Below, piece by piece: positions 37,758 through 45,789 of a stretch of DNA of 64,000 nucleotides; the first letter of the stretch is position 1, and each line of letters starts with the position of its first letter. The DNA comes from Paenibacillus sp. SZ31 (GTDB lineage Bacteria; Bacillota; Bacilli; Paenibacillales; Paenibacillaceae): contig NZ_JABBEA010000008.1 of assembly GCF_012912005.1 (NCBI RefSeq), forward strand, positions 184,795 to 248,794. The letters are read 5' to 3'. Below the pieces are notes generated by a model, which worked only from the letters and a program-made list of their open reading frames with translations, ran no database searches and had not been told where the DNA came from. The position numbers were made by a program, and so were the translations under genes.

Positions 37758-39269
37758 ATGACGACAAAATCCTTAACACAAGAAATGCGTTTCCGGCTTA
37801 AGTCTTCTCGAGAATACAGTCAGGCAAGCTTTGCCTGGATCACGTCCCTTCTCTTGACTGCATTATTGCTGTTCAACAGTTATGACTGGAGCGGGCAGAC
37901 GTTCAAACCATTTCTGCTAACGATACTTGGGATCTATACATTCTTCACACTGGTCCAAAGTGTTATCACCTTTCGGATTCGAAAAGACTTGATCCGTACC
38001 GGTACGGTCTCTGCCCTGACTCGCAGGTTAGCCTGGGTTCAGCTACTTGCTATCATTTCAGGCAATATATTTATCGTAACGGCAGCCTTTCATCTGATTC
38101 GAAAATCCAGGAACGTGGAGTATACCTTTGCGGTGTACATGCTGTTAACCCAGCTGTTCGTGATCGGTGTATCGGCGTTAAATGTTTTCAAACCCTATGT
38201 GGCTGACAACTTCCTGCCAGCCATGGCGGTGCTGATATTCATTCTGGTCATCGACCTGGTCATACTGCTTATCGTATCCCGATACAATGCGACCTCTATC
38301 CTCCCTCGCTGGATGATCGGTGTCAGTGTAGTACTAATTCTTACCTCGATCACAGGTAATGTATTTGCACTATTGCTCGGCATTTCCATTATCGGACGAA
38401 TTCGCAGACAGGGGAAACAAAAATCAAACTTCTGGAACGATCTGTGGGAGCGCCTTGCTCCGAATATGACTGCCATGTCCGGTTTGTTTTTTATCATTTT
38501 TCTGTTCTCGATATCGATCTGCAGTTTCTTTACCTTTGACTACAGTATGGCTGTGGAAAATAACTACTCGGCTCTGCTTCAACCGCCTTCCCTTGCGTAT
38601 CCATTGGGAACGGATGACTTCGGACGATGTTTATTTTCCCGGATTGTATTCGGTGCCCGGATCTCCTTGATCGTAGGTTGCATGTCAACCATCATTCCTG
38701 TGTTGATCGGCGGAGTCCTCGGAGCATTCTCCGGCTTCTACGGAAGGCATACGGATAACATCATCATGCGGCTGCTCGATATTCTCTATGCAATTCCGGG
38801 TATTCTGCTCGCCATTGCCATTATTGCGGCGTTCGGAGCCAATACGGTCAATCTCATTCTGGCGCTGAGTCTGGGTTCGATTCCAACGTATGCCCGTACC
38901 ATGAGAGCCAGTGTACTCTATGTATCTACATTTGAATTCGTGGAAGCTGCACGTGCACTGGGGTACAACAATCGTACGATTATTTTCAAACACATTATTC
39001 CTAACTCGCTTGCGCCCATGATTATCAAATCCACACTCACGATCGGTGGAGCGGTTATCGCTACCAGCAGCTTGAGTTATCTGGGACTCGGTGTAGAGCC
39101 GCATATTCCAGAATGGGGTAACATTCTGAAGCTCGGCAGTACATACCTGGAGACCCACTCTTATCTGGCGATTTATCCAGGCTTGGCTATTATTCTACTG
39201 GTTCTTTCGTTTAACTTTCTCGGTGACGGCCTGCGTGATGCGCTTGATCCCAAGCTGGAGAAAGCATAA
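37758..39269 (+). CDS. DppC-type ABC permease with extra six-helix N-terminal domain
   Basis: 503 residues, against ~300 normally. The C-terminal half is a normal DppC (LGTDDFGRCLFSRIVFGARISL, EAA loop FVEAARALGYNNRTIIFKHIIPNSLAP, LSYLGLGVEPHIPEWG). The N-terminal ~220 residues add about six predicted transmembrane helices (starting near 25, 50, 90, 115, 150, 180) with no family I recognise. Such an extension is unusual for this permease class and matches the extension on its DppB partner. Confidence 0.9.
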   Translation: MTTKSLTQEMRFRLKSSREYSQASFAWITSLLLTALLLFNSYDWSGQTFKPFLLTILGIYTFFTLVQSVITFRIRKDLIRTGTVSALTRRLAWVQLLAIISGNIFIVTAAFHLIRKSRNVEYTFAVYMLLTQLFVIGVSALNVFKPYVADNFLPAMAVLIFILVIDLVILLIVSRYNATSILPRWMIGVSVVLILTSITGNVFALLLGISIIGRIRRQGKQKSNFWNDLWERLAPNMTAMSGLFFIIFLFSISICSFFTFDYSMAVENNYSALLQPPSLAYPLGTDDFGRCLFSRIVFGARISLIVGCMSTIIPVLIGGVLGAFSGFYGRHTDNIIMRLLDILYAIPGILLAIAIIAAFGANTVNLILALSLGSIPTYARTMRASVLYVSTFEFVEAARALGYNNRTIIFKHIIPNSLAPMIIKSTLTIGGAVIATSSLSYLGLGVEPHIPEWGNILKLGSTYLETHSYLAIYPGLAIILLVLSFNFLGDGLRDALDPKLEKA

Positions 39270-39460
39270 ACGAATCGTTGAACGGATACAGAAAAAAGAA
39301 TTCACACGAATCAATTTCATAACTCACTAAAAATGGATTTCTGTAACTAGATATAGACAAATTGAATCGTTTTGATCTATATCTAGCCCTGATTGAAGCA
39401 GCTAAAGGTATTATGAAATTGATTCACACATCACACATTCAAGATATGGAGGGTAATCCC

Positions 39461-41281
39461 ATGAAAAAACGTACACTAATCTCATTGCTATTAATTCTCG
39501 TCATTGTGATTTCCGGCTGCAGTGTAAAAACGAAAACCGAATCCCAGGCGGAGACCGCACCAGCGGACACAACAGAAACTGCACAAAAACCGGCAGACAT
39601 TGAACTGCTCGCCATGAGTTCTTCCGAAAATGATGTAAACATTGTGCGCGACCAGCTGACTAAAAACGGCTTCAATGTGAAACTGAACCTGCAGCCAGAT
39701 TACGGCAGCTTCAAATCCCAGCAGGATGCAGGGAATTATGACATTGCCTTGTCCAGCTGGACAACGGTAACGGGAAATCCCGATTATGCAGTGCGTTCCC
39801 TTTTCAAAACAGGTGGAGATTACAGTATCCTTGCCGATGGGGAGATTGATAAACTCATTGATCAGGCCGCTACTCAAACTCCAGATGAGTACAAAGACAC
39901 GTACAAACAATTGGAAGATCGCTTGGTAACGGATCAGGCGTATATCGCTCCTTTGTACATTTCCCTGAAAAGTCAGGCTGTGAACAAAGACATTCTGAAT
40001 GTCGACACCGTTCGTCTCTCCAAATCCCGCGCCATGGCTTGGGAACCGATTGAGTTCAAGGACAGCTCCAAAAATGCCACAGACCCGTTGATTCTGACGC
40101 AAAGTGCATCCGTACTGACTTCCCTTGATCCCATCAAAGGAAACGACGGCTCCATCAACCAGTTGAACACCAATATGTATGTACGTCTCGTTAACTTGAC
40201 AGATGACGATCAGCTGACAGCAGATGGATCACTGTCCCATAACTTCAGTATTGCTGAAGGAAATTCGGACTACTACTTCATTCTCAGAGACGATATCAAC
40301 TTTGCGAAGATTGATAACAAAAAAGCTGTAGATACAGGAGAACGTGTCGGTGCAGATGATGTGATCTTCTCCCTGGATCGTGCTAAAAATAAAGATTCCG
40401 TTCCGGATCACCGGACGTACAGTTTGCATGAACACATCAAAGAAGCTGAGGTTGTAACGGATCTGAGTGCATTGCAATCTGTTAAACAATCCAGCGGTAA
40501 TGGAACCATCCTGGAAGAATTGGAACAAGGCTTGGGTAGTAAAATTACAGAACTCGTGACTGACAAAACCAAAGCAGATAATAGTGCAGGGAAATATCAG
40601 GTCGTTAAACTGACAACAACTGAACCTTTCCCGCAAGTACTGAACTACCTGGCTCACCAATCTGCTGGGATCGTGTCCAAAAAACAGGTGGAGAGCATCA
40701 ACACGTATGATGTGGCTTCCTTTGACGTCAACAAAGATATTCCTTACGGTGACCAGAACACGGTGACTGAAGGCGCAGCATACAATAACACCCTTTACAC
40801 GAGTGGCCCTTATATTTTGTCTTATAAAAATGACTATGAAGGTGTATTCTTGAAAAACCCGGCCTACCGTAAAGGTACGGAAGATGAGCCGAAAATCGCT
40901 CAGGTTAACGTCCGATTCATCTCGGATGCAGATAGCGCCCTCTCTGCTCTTCGCAGCAGTGAAATCCACTTATACTACGGTGTACCTGAAACCAAGTATG
41001 ACATCATTGAAAATGACAGCAAACTGAAACTGCAAAGTCTCCCAAGTAACGCTGTCTCCTATCTGTTGTTCAACACGGCCAATCGTGAAGTTGCCAAGAG
41101 CAGTGACTTGAGAAAAGCCGTGCTGTACTCCATCAATCAAGATGAGATTTTGAGTTTCTACAAGAACAACAAACTCAAAGCATACTCTACAGTAAGCCCG
41201 CTCGTTCAGACCGGGAATGAATTGAAAGCTGATCCTGCAAAAGTAAAAGAATTCTTGAACAATTATAACGCTTCCAAGTAA
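39461..41281 (+). CDS. Family 5 substrate-binding lipoprotein with circularly permuted domain order
   Basis: 606 residues with lipobox ISGC (C20). Residues ~47-183 read like the C-terminal end of an OppA/DppA protein: LTKNGFNVKLNLQ, YDIALSSW, the DGEIDKLIDQA repeat-region and the PLYISLKSQAV close. Residues ~208-606 then read like the N-terminus to middle of the same family: TSLDPIKGND, YYFILRDDINF, GADDVIFSLDRA, TSGPYILSYKNDYEGVFLKNPAYRKG, SYLLFNTANREVAKSSDLRKAVLYSINQDEI. The protein therefore starts where the family normally ends. ATG 39461 has GGAGGG 7 bp upstream. Last gene of the permease operon. Ligand unknown (peptide, opine or metal chelate are family options). Confidence 0.9.
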   Translation: MKKRTLISLLLILVIVISGCSVKTKTESQAETAPADTTETAQKPADIELLAMSSSENDVNIVRDQLTKNGFNVKLNLQPDYGSFKSQQDAGNYDIALSSWTTVTGNPDYAVRSLFKTGGDYSILADGEIDKLIDQAATQTPDEYKDTYKQLEDRLVTDQAYIAPLYISLKSQAVNKDILNVDTVRLSKSRAMAWEPIEFKDSSKNATDPLILTQSASVLTSLDPIKGNDGSINQLNTNMYVRLVNLTDDDQLTADGSLSHNFSIAEGNSDYYFILRDDINFAKIDNKKAVDTGERVGADDVIFSLDRAKNKDSVPDHRTYSLHEHIKEAEVVTDLSALQSVKQSSGNGTILEELEQGLGSKITELVTDKTKADNSAGKYQVVKLTTTEPFPQVLNYLAHQSAGIVSKKQVESINTYDVASFDVNKDIPYGDQNTVTEGAAYNNTLYTSGPYILSYKNDYEGVFLKNPAYRKGTEDEPKIAQVNVRFISDADSALSALRSSEIHLYYGVPETKYDIIENDSKLKLQSLPSNAVSYLLFNTANREVAKSSDLRKAVLYSINQDEILSFYKNNKLKAYSTVSPLVQTGNELKADPAKVKEFLNNYNASK

Positions 41282-41290
41282 ACGTATAAC

Positions 41291-41345
41291 AAAAAAAAGG
41301 TTGTCACCAGGATCATCTATTTGATCCTGATGGCAACCTTTTTTT
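41291..41345. terminator. Bidirectional terminator after the binding-protein gene
   Basis: Long stem (AAAAAGGTTGTCACCAGGATCA and near complement) flanked by A and T runs; it also ends the convergent acetyltransferase gene, whose stop codon lies inside it. Confidence 0.85.
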
Positions 41346-41988
41346 ATTCTTCCAGCACACGGCAATCGGCCATAACATCGGGATAATTTCGCATGCTGTC
41401 CGCATCAGTAATTTTGCGAATAACTCTGCACGGTACGCCTGCTGCAAAAGAATGCGGTGGAATATCACGAGTCACCACGCTACCTGCTCCGATCACACAG
41501 CCGTCTCCAATCGTTACGCCCCCGCATACTGTAACGTTTGCCGAGATCCATACATCGTTACCAATCGTGACCGGTTTGGCATAACATAGCGCCTTCACAT
41601 CACCGTTCTGGTCCACCATCTGTCTCCGCTCGCTGGCAATCATGGGGTGAATGGGGGTAACAATCGTAACGTTGGGTCCAAAACTGGTATAGTCCCCGAT
41701 CGTCACTTGCGCGTCATCTTGTATCGTCAGATTGTAATTACCGAAGAAGTGATCGCCTATTCGGGTATGCACACCATAATGAAAGAAGATGGGGCCTTGC
41801 ATGAATCCGCCTTCTCCAATCTCTCCCAGTAACTGTTGCAATATCTGATTCCTTTCCTCAGTCTGTTCTTCAAAGGTCTGACTGTAACGCTGACTGAGAT
41901 TATGGGCTCGCCTTTTGATGGCCTTTAATTCCGGATCACTTGGACTGAACAATACGCCCTTCATGATTCTCTCTTCTTCACGCATCAT
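41344..41988 (-). CDS. Sugar O-acetyltransferase (maltose/galactoside acetyltransferase type)
   Basis: 214 residues. N-terminal helical Mac region, then left-handed beta-helix hexapeptide repeats (IGDYTSFGPNVTIV, IGNDVWISANVTVCGGVTIGDGCVIGAGSVV) and the catalytic histidine in VTPIHPM. Transfers acetyl from acetyl-CoA to sugars. AGGAGG precedes the ATGATG start. Stand-alone gene. Confidence 0.9.
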   Translation of the reverse strand: MMREEERIMKGVLFSPSDPELKAIKRRAHNLSQRYSQTFEEQTEERNQILQQLLGEIGEGGFMQGPIFFHYGVHTRIGDHFFGNYNLTIQDDAQVTIGDYTSFGPNVTIVTPIHPMIASERRQMVDQNGDVKALCYAKPVTIGNDVWISANVTVCGGVTIGDGCVIGAGSVVTRDIPPHSFAAGVPCRVIRKITDADSMRNYPDVMADCRVLEE

Positions 41989-42046
41989 GAATCCTCCTCT
42001 ACAAGAGTTAGCTTATAAAATAAAACCCACAGACATGGCCTGTGGG

Positions 42047-43114
42047 TTATAAGGCTTCTGATAGAATGCCTGACTTCAACGCCTGAAGCACCATTCTTCG
42101 TAACCCAGCATCAAAATCATGTTGGAACGAGTCCTGATGTACAATCTCGGGCAACGACGGCATGGGGTGATCCTTCCCGTACTGTTTCCACGCCATATCC
42201 AGCTCTTCTCTCTCCACCCGTTCCTGATAAATGACAATCTGGTGAGGGGCAACGACGGCATTAATCGTTTGCAGGATGTGACATACGTTCACTACAAAAT
42301 CATCTTTGCTCATGTCACGGTGCCAATCAGGTGAATAAGGAAGATACTTGATCTCACCAAACATCCCGTTTTTCCCACGGATCATCTGTCCATTCAACAT
42401 CATGCCCATACCCGGCGGGTATCGGTTCGGAAAATAAATTCCCGCTACACTCCGTTCCTTCATATCCGCATGCTGTGCACAGTATCCGCTAATCGCTGCA
42501 TTCACATCATTCTCCACGAGAACGTTCAGTTGGAACTCGCTCTCGATCTCCCGTATCAGATGTGAATGGATAAGCTCTTCATGACTGCTCACCGTGATGT
42601 CCCCATCCACGGCTTGCCCCGGAATACCGATGCCGATCATATCAATGGAGGGATACTCTTTAATGAAACGCGCGATAAGTTGCAACATATGCTGTTTATC
42701 AAAAGCAGGCAAGATGCCCTCTTCCTTCAGCACAACCTTATTCTCCAGATTCATGACCGTTGCCGAAATTAACTCCTGACCTTTCATCTCTTTGATGTAA
42801 AGAACCAAAGCAAGCTTGAAATTATAATTATATCGATATGCCTGAGCAGGACGACCACCGTTAGACGGAACCACTTTATCCTGGAACAACTCTCCGCCAT
42901 CACATAATTCCTGAATCAGCGCATTAATGGTAACAACACTAAGATTGGTTAGTGAAGCTAATTGCGGTTTGGTCGCCGTTTCCATCTGCTGCATGACTTC
43001 ACGCACATTATTCAAATTGATGTATTTCATCATTGTAGCGTTGGCCTTTTTCATAACCCTCTCGTTTCTACTCTGGTTCAATTGAGCCAAAGCAATGGTA
43101 TGCATGTCATTCAC
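42047..43114 (-). CDS. ROK-family transcriptional regulator
   Basis: 355 residues. A helix-turn-helix (TKPQLASLTNLSVVTINALIQEL, about 47-70) precedes an actin-like ROK domain with DMIGIGIPGQAVDG and VENDVNAAISGY. Members repress sugar-use genes. The usual zinc motif of active ROK kinases (CxCGxxGC) is missing, consistent with a pure regulator. The start is uncertain: ATG 43114 has a weak site and in-frame ATGs at 43054 or 43030 are alternatives. Target genes not evident. Confidence 0.85.
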   Translation of the reverse strand: MNDMHTIALAQLNQSRNERVMKKANATMMKYINLNNVREVMQQMETATKPQLASLTNLSVVTINALIQELCDGGELFQDKVVPSNGGRPAQAYRYNYNFKLALVLYIKEMKGQELISATVMNLENKVVLKEEGILPAFDKQHMLQLIARFIKEYPSIDMIGIGIPGQAVDGDITVSSHEELIHSHLIREIESEFQLNVLVENDVNAAISGYCAQHADMKERSVAGIYFPNRYPPGMGMMLNGQMIRGKNGMFGEIKYLPYSPDWHRDMSKDDFVVNVCHILQTINAVVAPHQIVIYQERVEREELDMAWKQYGKDHPMPSLPEIVHQDSFQHDFDAGLRRMVLQALKSGILSEAL

Positions 43115-43197
43115 ACCATATCATAACATAATGCCTTACTCGAACACATGAGTTCCATCGTGCTGGCAAAGGATCGAAATCGGCAGAGCTGCTTTGT

Positions 43198-43314
43198 TCA
43201 CTCAAACAAATCATCCATCGACTTCACAGGTTTCACTTCCATCGGTTGCTTTGACAAGGCCATACTTGCATAGGTACCTGCCCAAATTATAACTGCCATA
43301 ATAACGTAGACCAT
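43198..43314 (-). CDS. Small single-helix membrane protein (38 residues)
   Basis: Reads MVYVIMAVIIWAGTYASMAL then a short charged tail ending in KSMDDLFE. GGGAGG lies 9 bp upstream of ATG 43314. One N-terminal membrane helix with an acidic tail is a typical bacterial small-protein layout. An overlapping ORF from ATG 43318 in another frame is less hydrophobic and less convincing. Function unknown. Confidence 0.5.
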   Translation of the reverse strand: MVYVIMAVIIWAGTYASMALSKQPMEVKPVKSMDDLFE

Positions 43315-43390
43315 CCATACTTACCTCCCTGTTTCATGCGGATTATGATTTTGCGATACTTATCACATGTGACTATTCTTATAGTTATTA

Positions 43391-43412
43391 AACATACTTT
43401 ATAAAGTGTGTT
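43391..43412. promoter_or_regulatory. 22-bp near-perfect palindrome
   Basis: AACATACTTTATAAAGTGTGTT has two mismatched positions from perfect dyad symmetry, centred on TTATAA, and is followed by a second dyad TTACGTAA. It lies upstream of the 38-residue gene and could be an operator. Otherwise 43315-43535 holds no gene I can support. Confidence 0.35.
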
Positions 43413-43535
43413 ACGTAAGTATGCGAGGATAATAGTTCTTTGTCAATATGATATATCCGATTCCCTTTCAGTCCAAGAAAGATCGGAACGCATTACTACA
43501 ACAACATGTATCATCTCGATGCCCATAAAAAATAA

Positions 43536-43570
43536 CTGCCGAAAGAATCATTCAGCGATTCCGTTGGCAG
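43536..43570 (-). terminator. Terminator of the four-helix membrane protein gene
   Basis: CTGCC/GGCAG and AATC/GATT pairing, followed on the minus strand by TTATTTTTTA. Confidence 0.65.
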
Positions 43571-43594
43571 CCATTTGTTCAACAAGCGAGCAGT

Positions 43595-44050
43595 TTATTG
43601 CGAATAGATTCGCTGTACCCCGGGCAATAAGGTCACAACTTGAATACCCACTCCCCATGCAAAATAGACCAAGTGAATGATAGAGACATCCTGAATCCAG
43701 TACACCTGTGCCATAATCCAGATGATGAGAGAAAAGCCCGTATACAAGGAAAAGGTCCAAGCCCAGTAACGGTCAGAATAGAAATTCAGTCTCTCACCTA
43801 GCCCCCAATGAATGTAGCGGAAGAGCGAGATAGCAATCATTATGGGCATCACGCCAAGAACCAACAATAGGATGATTCCTGGGAACAAAAAACTGGCAAA
43901 CGGAGAATGCTTCAACAAAGATGCGGGCAAATTCACCATACTTCCGGATGGGTCTATGATTAAAATGACGCCTCCAACAATCGCCCCAATCCCCAGCATT
44001 CCATGCATCAACATGAGTAACCACGATCTGCCTATACGCTGCTTCATCAT
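43595..44050 (-). CDS. Four-helix membrane protein, unknown function
   Basis: 151 residues with hydrophobic segments at about 10-32, 55-77, 95-118 and 125-142. ATGATG start with GGAAGGAG upstream. No catalytic or transport motif recognised. Single gene with its own terminator. Confidence 0.7.
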   Translation of the reverse strand: MMKQRIGRSWLLMLMHGMLGIGAIVGGVILIIDPSGSMVNLPASLLKHSPFASFLFPGIILLLVLGVMPIMIAISLFRYIHWGLGERLNFYSDRYWAWTFSLYTGFSLIIWIMAQVYWIQDVSIIHLVYFAWGVGIQVVTLLPGVQRIYSQ

Positions 44051-44198
44051 GAATTGCTCCTTCCGTTCTCTCGTTTCTCAACCTCATATATGGAGGATTA
44101 TGCTCAAACCCTCTAGTACCATTCTCACACATGCCGCGTATTGTTCCTGTGCTTCTTTTCACTATATTGATCTCGAAAATCATTCGTAATGGAAAAAC

Positions 44199-44227
44199 TT
44201 GATAAAAGAACGTACGTTCGGTATAAT
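44199..44227 (+). promoter_or_regulatory. Strong promoter with embedded LexA (SOS) box
   Basis: TTGATA (44199-44204), 17-bp spacer, TATAAT (44222-44227). The spacer contains AGAACGTACGTTCG (44207-44220), matching 13 of 14 positions of the Gram-positive LexA box CGAACRNRYGTTCG, with a perfect 12-bp dyad GAACGTACGTTC. A repressor bound here would block RNA polymerase. Confidence 0.8.
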
Positions 44228-44257
44228 GAGATTATCCTGAATAAGCGAGAGGCAGAT

Positions 44258-44458
44258 ATGGACGACAAATTTATTAAAGAATTACGCGAGATTAGTCGGG
44301 ATGACAGACGAAGATCGGAATTTATGATCCAAGGTTTGAAGGAAACACTGCAAGAACGCAAAGAAGAAGGCATACTCAAGCGCTGGATACGGCGTAAGAA
44401 AACAGAAAAAAAAATCTCTCAAAGATTTAATCAAGATCCTCACTCGGATCAAAAGTAA
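44258..44458 (+). CDS. Small highly charged protein under a LexA-box promoter
   Basis: 66 residues from ATG 44258 (GAGAGG 5 bp upstream). Predicted largely helical and unusually rich in Lys, Arg, Glu and Asp (KELREISRDDRRRSEF, GILKRWIRRKKTEKKI). No membrane segment, no recognised domain. The promoter position predicts DNA-damage induction. Small basic helical proteins of the SOS response include cell-division inhibitors and nuclease or polymerase modulators, but nothing in the sequence selects one. Confidence 0.65.
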   Translation: MDDKFIKELREISRDDRRRSEFMIQGLKETLQERKEEGILKRWIRRKKTEKKISQRFNQDPHSDQK

Positions 44459-44469
44459 CAACATAAAAA

Positions 44470-44488
44470 GGAGGCGGAATACGCCTCC
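44470..44488 (+). terminator. Terminator of the SOS-type small gene
   Basis: GGAGGCG / CGCCTCC stem 11 bp past the stop, with a weak T-tract. From here to 44723 I see no gene. Confidence 0.6.
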
Positions 44489-44723
44489 CTTGCTATTTAC
44501 ATATGTGAATCATTTAGACTTTGTTAGTTGTGACTTAACCCATAAGTTTGCCAAAGCACACATTTATGCTTCTAAATAAATCAAATCCTAGCTGAACTTG
44601 GTTCCTGATAAGCTTACTTGCCTGTTGCCAGTTAGCTAAATGAAAAAAGAGCAGCCTGCCAACCTGCAGTCTGCCCCGTGCTTTATGAACTAACGTTTCC
44701 CGTTAGCTTATAAGTAAGGGTCT

Positions 44724-45182
44724 CTATAGCTCTTTTACCATCTTCACAACTTCAATTTCATAATTTAAATGCTTATAGAAATTTACGGCACGAAGGTTAT
44801 TGTTAAAGACATTCAGTATAAGCTGTCGATAGCCTTTTTGCCTTGACCACTCTTCTGCTTTGGTCATGAGTCCCTTGCCGACCCCTTTTCCTTCTCCTTG
44901 TGGAGAAACCGCAATCGCCACAATATAACCTTGTTCTATATCGTTCAATTTATCTTTTTGCGGCTGTACTTCAAGGAAACCCAGTAGCTCTCCTGTTTCA
45001 TCTTCCGCCACAAAAATCTCCGTACCAGGAGAAAGATTGTCTACTGATTCTTGGGCTAGGCTGAGCTGTGATTCTTCCATTTTGTCTGGATCACGCCAGC
45101 TCATCAGCTCAAAGTCCATAAATCGTAAAGCCAGACTTACAATGAAATCTTTATCGGACTCTTGAAAAGCTCTAATCTGCAT
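44724..45182 (-). CDS. GNAT-family N-acetyltransferase
   Basis: 152 residues with the acetyl-CoA loop VSPQGEGKGVGKGLMTKAEEWS and the closing LNVFNNNLRAVNFYKHLNYEIE of GNAT enzymes. AAGGGG precedes the ATG. Substrate unknown. Confidence 0.9.
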   Translation of the reverse strand: MQIRAFQESDKDFIVSLALRFMDFELMSWRDPDKMEESQLSLAQESVDNLSPGTEIFVAEDETGELLGFLEVQPQKDKLNDIEQGYIVAIAVSPQGEGKGVGKGLMTKAEEWSRQKGYRQLILNVFNNNLRAVNFYKHLNYEIEVVKMVKEL

Positions 45183-45246
45183 ACACTTACCCCTTATATA
45201 TAATATAAATTATGGAATATCTGTTCTAATCTTAAAATTAATGTCG

Positions 45247-45498
45247 TTATTTCTCCCAAAGCTCGACCAGTCGACCTTCAGGAACTTCATTCAAAATAAA
45301 CTTTCCAAATTCACTAATCTCTTTTTTCTTTGCAAGAAGTACACTAATCTGTTCGAGATGCTCCATAGTCTGGTTTAGATTATGTACTTGGAAATTTAAC
45401 ATCACTTGTTGTTCTGTTGGAAAATAACTGTCATTCTCGATAAAGAAAGAAAAGATCGTCTCATTTCCTAATTGGGTTTTATCACAGTCCCATTCCAA
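45247..45498 (-). pseudogene. Fragment resembling the C-terminal half of a VOC/glyoxalase-fold protein
   Basis: 83 residues. A domain half (YFPTEQQVMLNFQV onward) ends in LNEVPEGRLVELWEK, the classic close of glyoxalase-like VOC proteins. The matching N-terminal half is missing and the frame is closed by a stop just before the TTG at 45498, with no good ribosome site. Best read as a decayed gene; a real short protein is less likely. Confidence 0.45.
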
Positions 45499-45699
45499 TT
45501 TTCTATGTCAATCTTCAACACCTCACTGTACCTTTTTTTATAACTTCAAGATTCTTAGTTCTCCAAAATACTCCTCCGAAACCTTATATCATCGTATCTA
45601 ACTCCTGTCTATCATCAAATTTTTAGCTATCCGATTACATTAAATATTCGAGGTTTAAATTAAAATACCTTTTTCAACTATTCTGCCCGTTAGTTGAAA

Positions 45700-45727
45700 G
45701 ACAGCCGACTATTTAGCCGGCTGTCTG
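45700..45727 (-). terminator. Terminator of the cyclase-family gene
   Basis: AGACAGCCG / CGGCTGTCT stem about 60 bp after the stop codon; weak T-tract on the minus strand. Confidence 0.6.
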
Positions 45728-45789
45728 CTTGAGTATCATTCTGAGTTCTGTGCCGGATTTATCTATTTCAGCTTTTGATCTAGCTAGTT

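Noticed and set aside
43408..43680. 90-codon open frame on the plus strand in the intergenic region
   Set aside because: Overlaps the terminator and end of the minus-strand membrane protein; no ribosome site or recognisable protein.
44489..44723. Possible structured RNA or riboswitch before the GNAT gene region
   Set aside because: Only short, scattered inverted repeats (TTAGCTAA, TAACGTTTCCCGTTA) are present; they do not build a recognisable fold.
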